NCBI GenBank assembly: GCA_009760855.2
Contig: WPIO01000068.1
Span: 1,880,501-1,944,500 of the forward strand
Direction of reading: 5' to 3'
DNA length: 64,000 nt
From: Cristatella mucedo
Lineage: Eukaryota > Bryozoa > Phylactolaemata > Cristatellidae
Below the pieces are notes generated by a model. That model was not told the DNA's origin. It worked only from the letters and a program-made list of their open reading frames with translations, and did not search any database. This document shows, piece by piece, positions 58,940 through 64,000 of this stretch. The position numbers and the translations under genes are program-made. The number at the start of each line of letters is the position of its first letter. Position 1 is the first letter of the stretch.

Positions 58940-59314
58940 AGCGTGGCTCGCGCGCGCGCCGACGGCGACGGCTGCGCATTGGCGTGGGGACATCGATCTC
59001 AGTCGGGCGTATCACTGAGCGCTGGGACAACGTCCTCGGGTAGCGAAGCCTTGAACGCCGCCGCGTACGTCCCACCGGATAGCGAGGGCGGGCGGAAGCG
59101 CGACAGGATCAGAAATCGGCTTCATAAGCCAGCCGGAGCGACTGGGGAAACCGAAACAGCGAACCGATGGCAATGGCTGCCAATGGCTGCCGAGTTTCGA
59201 CATGAGCCGCGAGACGGTCGGCGCGGACAGCACGCTTGCCCGTATACCACTCGGACCCTGACTGCGGGCCGAGCGCGGTGGCCAGTTACGCAAGCCAGTC
59301 CTATCAATGGGTCG

Positions 59315-59320
59315 AATAAA
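59315..59320 (+). terminator. Poly(A) signal of LEA-like gene 1
   Basis: AATAAA, immediately followed by TAAAT, 376 bases after the stop. Confidence 0.6.
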
Positions 59321-59603
59321 TAAATGGCAGTAGCTGCAGTGGTTGGTGTCCATATCATCTCTTATAGCTACTCTGAAATCGGGCGCGTGGCGGAAGTGGC
59401 GGAAGCGGCGTCATGCGCGCGCCTCGCGGATCTTGCCGCTGACCAAAGATCGGGCTCGCAGCTCGATCCGAGCTGCCGCATGACGGACGCGACGCGACAC
59501 GCCCAGAAAGCAAGCGCACGTCACGAGCACACCCGCACGCGATTCCGCGAGATCTCGAAGACGCGGAGAGATGGTGCTCGCTGACGACTGGGTACTCTGC
59601 TGC

Positions 59604-59627
59604 ATGACGGGAGATGGGGCGCCGCGA
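59604..59627 (+). CDS. Possible start exon of LEA-like gene 2
   Basis: ATG followed by eight codons (MTGDGAPR) and a GTGAGG donor in phase 0, which would join the 60101 exon. It mirrors the six-codon first exon of gene 1, but nothing else supports it. An in-frame ATG also lies at 59571. Confidence 0.3.
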
Positions 59628-60100
59628 GTGAGGGTGGTGGCGATGAGTCGGTGACTTGTGTGTTAGCGTGTTAGCGCACGCTCCGCTGCCGGTCGAGCGT
59701 GCCCGAGGGAGGCGGTGCCCGAGCACCCGGAACGGAACAGGTGCGGGTAGGCGTGCGCACGCCCGCTACGGGCGGGCGGGGCAACGGACGCGCCACAAAA
59801 AACAAGCTACTCGGCGCCAGAGGCTGCTCTCTAGCGCGAGGAGGTATTCTTTGCGGTTCCTCACTTGAGCCGTCGGTTGGTAAACCAGCCGCGCATCGTT
59901 CGAGAAGGGCGGCGGCTAGCGCAACTGGCGGCCGTCTCTCGTCCCGTCCCGTCTGTCGGCGCTCGCTCGGCGCGCCTTCCCTTTCGCGCCTCCTCCGTTC
60001 GGCTCTCGGCGGCTTTGGGCGCGACTTCTCTGTGCGCGCGCGACTTTGGGCGTGACTTCGCTGGCCGAGCTCGGAGCGCCGGCGTCGCTCTCCGTTGCAG

Positions 60101-60193
60101 GCAGGTGGCGCCGGCGAGCTCTTGGAGAGCGGCGGCCAGTCGGTCAGCGAGGGGGCGCAGGATGCGAAGCAAACCATCGAGGAGAAGGTAGGC

Positions 60194-60257
<64 letters not shown>

Positions 60258-63200
60258 GCTCGCCCGGAACGAGCGCGCGTCCGCGGACGAACGGACACTT
60301 GGAGGCGCGCGCGGCATTGCAGGTGAGCGGAGCCGGTGAGGGAGCCGCCGAATTGGCTCGTGAGCACGGCGCGGCGGCTCGCGACTCGGCGGAGGAGAAA
60401 GTGCATGCCACCTCAGAGCAGGTAGGTGAAATTGCGGAGGCAGCTTGCAAGCTTGCGGCAGGCAGGGCCGGGCAAGCTGTCGTCGCGGCGCGTCTCGGCG
60501 GCGGCGGCGGCGCTGGTAGCGGCGGCGCTGGTGGCGGCGGCGCTGGCGGCGGCGGCGCTGGCGGCGGCGCAGTGACGCTGGCGTCGGCGTCAGGAGGCTT
60601 TAGGTCGAAAACTGCAGAACAGCAAGTTGATGCCGGGCGTCTACTCACGTACGCGTGATTCTACATGCGCACATATAATACATAGTCGGTTATTAATTTC
60701 ACGTAAGCACCCTGACAGAACTAGCTCAAATGACGGTCTTTGGCATAAAATGTAATTCATTTCATGGTATGATAATGTATCAGGAATTGCGTGAGCTCTC
60801 GACGATCTCGCAATACCGAGCTATGCTAATAGCATCGATGAAATTTTTTCCCGTTTTTACCACATTTGGGGTAAATGCGTTCCCCCACCCAAACCCTGCC
60901 TTATTGCAAGTCGGCCGCGAGGGTGGGGCATGCAAGTTATCACCGGGTGTGGGGCCATATAAATAAGCAGTCAGCACCAGCATTCGTAACACGAGATTAA
61001 TATGTAAAAGCAGAGCACCCACCGCCAGCTAAATCTCTTCCTAGGCACTTTTACGCGTGGGTTCAAATCCTGCAGTGGGCGATCCTTTATCGCCGCTGCA
61101 AGCGATGCTGATAGCCGTAAAGGCTCCTCTGTAGCTATACAAAAAGAGGCTGTTAAATCAGCTAAGTATTATTTCTATTATATACACATTTAGGTTCCCT
61201 CATTCTTTGGCTCCAGCCTACCTATCGGATCTACTCCTCCACCAGGCTAAGCATCCCGTATTGCCCGCTTTTTCGCAATCTGTTTACCCCCAGCCTCACC
61301 TATGCAGCACCTCAAATGTCTATACATTCGAAGAGGTCACTAGTGACATCGTCCTGAAGTTCATATCCCAATTAAGTAAGACGACATTTGGACCCTGTTC
61401 CCACCGTCCTGCTTCTACGATACATTGATCTGCTGCTGCCGTGCATTACTAACGTTAATTATTTTGTCATTAGCCTCAGGTCATGTTCCAGCAACTTTCA
61501 CAAAGGCTGTAGTCAAGCCACTTCTCAAGAAGGTAACACTAGACCAAGAGAACTTGAGCAACTTCCGCAGCATCTGGTTGCATTGCTAGATCTTTCGACA
61601 GCTTTTGATTCTATCGATCACCAAGTCCTTCTTGAGCACCTCTCATTTCGCATTGGCATTACTGGCACTGCATTGCCATGGTTCAGGTCCGTCCTGTCAG
61701 TGGGAGACATTCACGAGTGTTGATGTGAATGGACAAAGATCATCCGAGGAACCTCTGAAATTTGGGGTACCTCAGGGCTTTGTGCTTGGTCATGTTATAT
61801 TCGTTTTCACGGTTTATGCTTGACCTCTTGCCGATGTGATTGCCAAGCACACACTACTAGGCTTTCACTTCTATGCACATGACACTCAGTTGCATCTTTG
61901 CTGGGATATCTCCCTCCCAGCCATCATCCAGCACGTCGAATGGGCAAACAAATCGAGTGTGATTCAGAAACTGTAAAACCTGTAGCTCAAAATCGGCTCT
62001 GCCAGCATATCCTGTTGAATCGGCACCAAATCGAGGTGTCATGATCTAAACTAACCTTTCATTAGACGACCACATCAGCTCCACAGTCAAGTCTTACTAC
62101 TTTCAGCTGCACAACATGGCTAAAATTCTGCATTATTATTACTGTTATTAAAGGACACAATTCACACGGATTGCGAAATCTGAGGGAGGAGCGAGTGGGG
62201 TTTTATTTATGTATTCATTTAATTTAGTTCACTTGCATTTTCTCGGCCAAGATTTTATGGCGTCTTATCGACGCCGATCCTCGCTCGGCTTCGGCATAAC
62301 GTAAAAAGCAGGGCGAGCCAGCGGTGCTCATAGAGGAGCGACTACTGGCAACGGAAGCGTTGTGGTTCGAGGCTGCTCCGTGAGGTGACGCGAAAGCCGT
62401 TGCGACGCTTTGCAGCTGGGCGAAGGGAAAGAGGCCGCCGTGGAGGGCGCTCGCGGCCTTCGCGAGACCGTGCGAGAGACGGCTCACGAGTGGAAGGACG
62501 CGGCCGCCGAGAAGGTAAGGGGCGGGCTGCGGCGTTCGCGTGGAGCTGCGAGCGAGCGCGCTCTTAACCCTAAGCCGCATCCACCGAGCTCGAGTGAGCG
62601 CTTGCTGCCGAGGTCGATCGCGCCGGCATGTTGCTCATTGGTCGCGTGGTGCAGCGAAATGTCAAGTCGCCGGCTTGCAGGCGTCCGAGATAAGCGAGAG
62701 AACCTCGGGAGCCGTTAGCGGCGCTTTCACGAAGATGGCGGAGTACTTCCGGGGACCGGCCGGTGAGCGGGCGCCCGCTTCACCTACGCGGCCGCCGCTC
62801 TGCACGCAGCCGAGCAGGGCCCTGCCGCGGCCGCAGGCGCCTCTTCTTGGCCGCCTGCTTGGACCGCTAACGGCGAGGCGCCAGCACACGGCTCTGGGCG
62901 GTCTCGCCTCTCGCTCTGGGTGGTCTCGAAGGCGCTAGCCACCCCACTACCGCCTCGCTTTCGTCTTACCAGAGGCGTCGCCGGCAGAGGGGTCGCCGAC
63001 GGAGTCGTCGCCGACGGAGGCGGCGCCGGAAGCGGAGGCGGCGCCGGAGGCGGTAAAGGAGACGGCAGCCGAAGGGGCGGCGGAAGTAAGTCAAGTCGAC
63101 CCTTCGTCGTCAGCGTGTAGACTCCCTCCCGCTCTGGTCCTGGCGCCGGCGCGAGACGCTCATTTCGCGCCGCGCCACTTTTCTCGCAGGTGAGCGGCGG

Positions 63201-63968
63201 CGCCGAGCGGGCGGCCGAGGCGGCACAGCAGGAGGTGCAGCCGGCGCACGAGGAGCAGCAGGACATATCGAGCAAGGTGCGCCGCCGCCGCCGATCGCGC
63301 GCCGTTTGGCTGCGATTCTTTTTCGTTTGATTCGTTCGCTGATTCGTTTTGGCTGATTTTTGCGATTCGGAAGGAGCCCCAGTTCTGCAAGGCGGGCTGC
63401 CGTGACTCGTGGCCGGCATTCTTCCCCGAGGTCTCGCTGCGAGGTCTTGCGAGGTTGAGCGGCCGCGGAGCGTGACGTTTTCCCCTCGAGACGTGGCCAT
63501 TTCTAGGTGCCCACGCGGGCTACTTATATATAACATGTTCGCAAATGGCGGCAGTGACTCGTAATTACCAGCCCCCGTCAAAAAGCTTGGTTAGTTGCCA
63601 AGTTAGTCTGGGCCGTCCCTGGCGTCGAATTTCCAATCGTGTCCTCCAGGCTTAATAATAGTCAATCGTGGTCGTACAATGGGGGATATGTCAAAAAGGA
63701 GGCGATCTAGATAATAAAAATAAAATTCCTTAAATACGGATTTGAACTTGGAAAATGATTTTTCAAAAGGCTAAACAATAGCGTTCCAGCAGCTCGCGCT
63801 CTCTTGCGTTATGCCAGCAGTTCGACTGACGCTACCGGAAGAGAGGCTGACCGGAAGAGAGGCTGCAGAACGGTGGCAGAAGCTGAAAGGAGGGGCGAAG
63901 ACCTTCTTTCTCGCCAGCTGCGGCGGACCGCAGAGGCTGAGGAGGAAGCAGAAGCCAATGCCACGTGA
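60101..63968 (+). CDS. LEA-like hydrophilic helical protein 2 (ends uncertain)
   Basis: Exons with good acceptor/donor pairs: 60101-60187 (29 codons), 60323-60421 (33), 62416-62514 (33), 62681-62762 (27+1 nt), 62973-63085 (2 nt+37), 63190-63276 (29) and, less surely, 63918-63968 (16 codons and TGA). The product is Ala/Glu/Gly/Lys-rich, with units such as SVSEGAQDAKQTIEEK, EHGAAARDSAEEKVHATSEQ and EGARGLRETVRETAHEWKDA. One exon is a SPTE/APEAEAAPEA low-complexity linker. One unit (SGAVSGAFTKMAEYFRGPA) is more hydrophobic and could bind membrane. Most modules end in EK or EQ at a phase-0 donor, as in gene 1. It could share gene 1's first exon by alternative splicing. Function is inferred from composition only. 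Confidence 0.6.
60191..60257. repeat. (GGC)n trinucleotide tract
   Basis: About 22 GGC units directly after the exon donor at 60188. A second interrupted GGC array is at 60496-60570. Both lie in introns, so the long Ala or Gly frames through them are not coding. Confidence 0.9.
61055..61172 (+). mobile_element. SINE1 partial
   Basis: GGGTTCAAATCCTGC (B box), GCGATCCTTTATCGCC, GTGATAGCC-like body, end TGTTAAATCAGCTAAG. Confidence 0.75.
61190..62135 (+). mobile_element. LINE A fragments in shuffled order
   Basis: 61196-61300 matches the C-terminal part (LAPAYLSDLLLHQAKHP). It is followed at 61310-62135 by the more upstream RT part ([17 protein letters not shown], then an equivalent of [10 protein letters not shown] decayed to FYAHDTQLHL). 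No tail. In an intron of LEA-like gene 2. Confidence 0.75.
63374..63475 (+). CDS. Possible alternative last exon of LEA-like gene 2
   Basis: A T-rich tract and AG acceptor (63372-63373) precede a phase-0 frame EPQFCKAGCRDSWPAFFPEV that stops after 33 codons. Its Cys/Trp/Phe content is unlike the other exons, so it may be intron. Confidence 0.2.
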   Translation, partial: EPQFCKAGCRDSWPAFFPEVSLRGLARLSGRGA

Positions 63969-64000
63969 AGCATGCCTATGCTTTTTACCGTCATAATAAT

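Noticed and set aside
60095-60658. Poly-Ala/Gly protein of 187 aa
   Set aside because: It comes from reading through GGC microsatellites in introns; spliced exons at 60101 and 60323 explain the coding signal better.
61055-61172. SINE1 borrowing the LINE B tail
   Set aside because: Only about 11 bases (GCTATACAAAA) are shared, and not at the extreme ends, too little to claim.

Overview
The window is metazoan nuclear DNA, probably from an invertebrate. Spliced genes with GT-AG introns, decayed L2/CR1-like LINEs, tRNA-headed SINEs and long microsatellites rule out a bacterium or organelle. I cannot name the species.

Five loci can be read, with exon borders and phases that join without frameshift. 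(1) 809-1064 (+): the last coding exon of UTP25/DIEXF, a ribosome-biogenesis protein; the rest lies left of the window. (2) 1549-15795 (-): a complete MCCC2 gene (3-methylcrotonyl-CoA carboxylase beta subunit; 15 coding exons, 574 aa), tail-to-tail with UTP25. (3) 19660-40472 (+): a complete FAH gene (fumarylacetoacetase; 12 exons, 419 aa), head-to-head with MCCC2 across 3.9 kb. MCCC2 acts in leucine breakdown and FAH in tyrosine breakdown, so two amino-acid catabolism genes diverge from one intergenic region. (4) 57579-58939 (+): a small four-exon gene for a 126-aa hydrophilic LEA-like helical protein. (5) about 59604/60101-63968 (+): a second gene of the same type, built from phase-0 exon modules; its start and end exons are less certain.

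Much of the recognisable repeat DNA consists of two related L2/CR1-like LINE lineages. Lineage A ends in (ATT)n, lineage B in (ACATT)n. Most copies are short 3' ends in introns or between genes; the largest reverse-transcriptase remnants are at 22140-23395, 23880-25960 and 31080-32870. Two SINE families with Pol III A/B boxes are present. SINE2 carries a 3' tail closely resembling LINE A, which suggests it borrows that LINE's machinery. Several SINEs sit inside LINEs.

Other structure: long (GA)n, (CT)n and (TA)n tracts; many runs of nine or more G or C; a G-run-punctuated minisatellite near 55.6-56.0 kb; and a cluster of near-perfect hairpins in MCCC2 introns, some with LINE-derived arms. The 40.5-57.5 kb interval between FAH and the first LEA-like gene holds repeats but no gene I can support.
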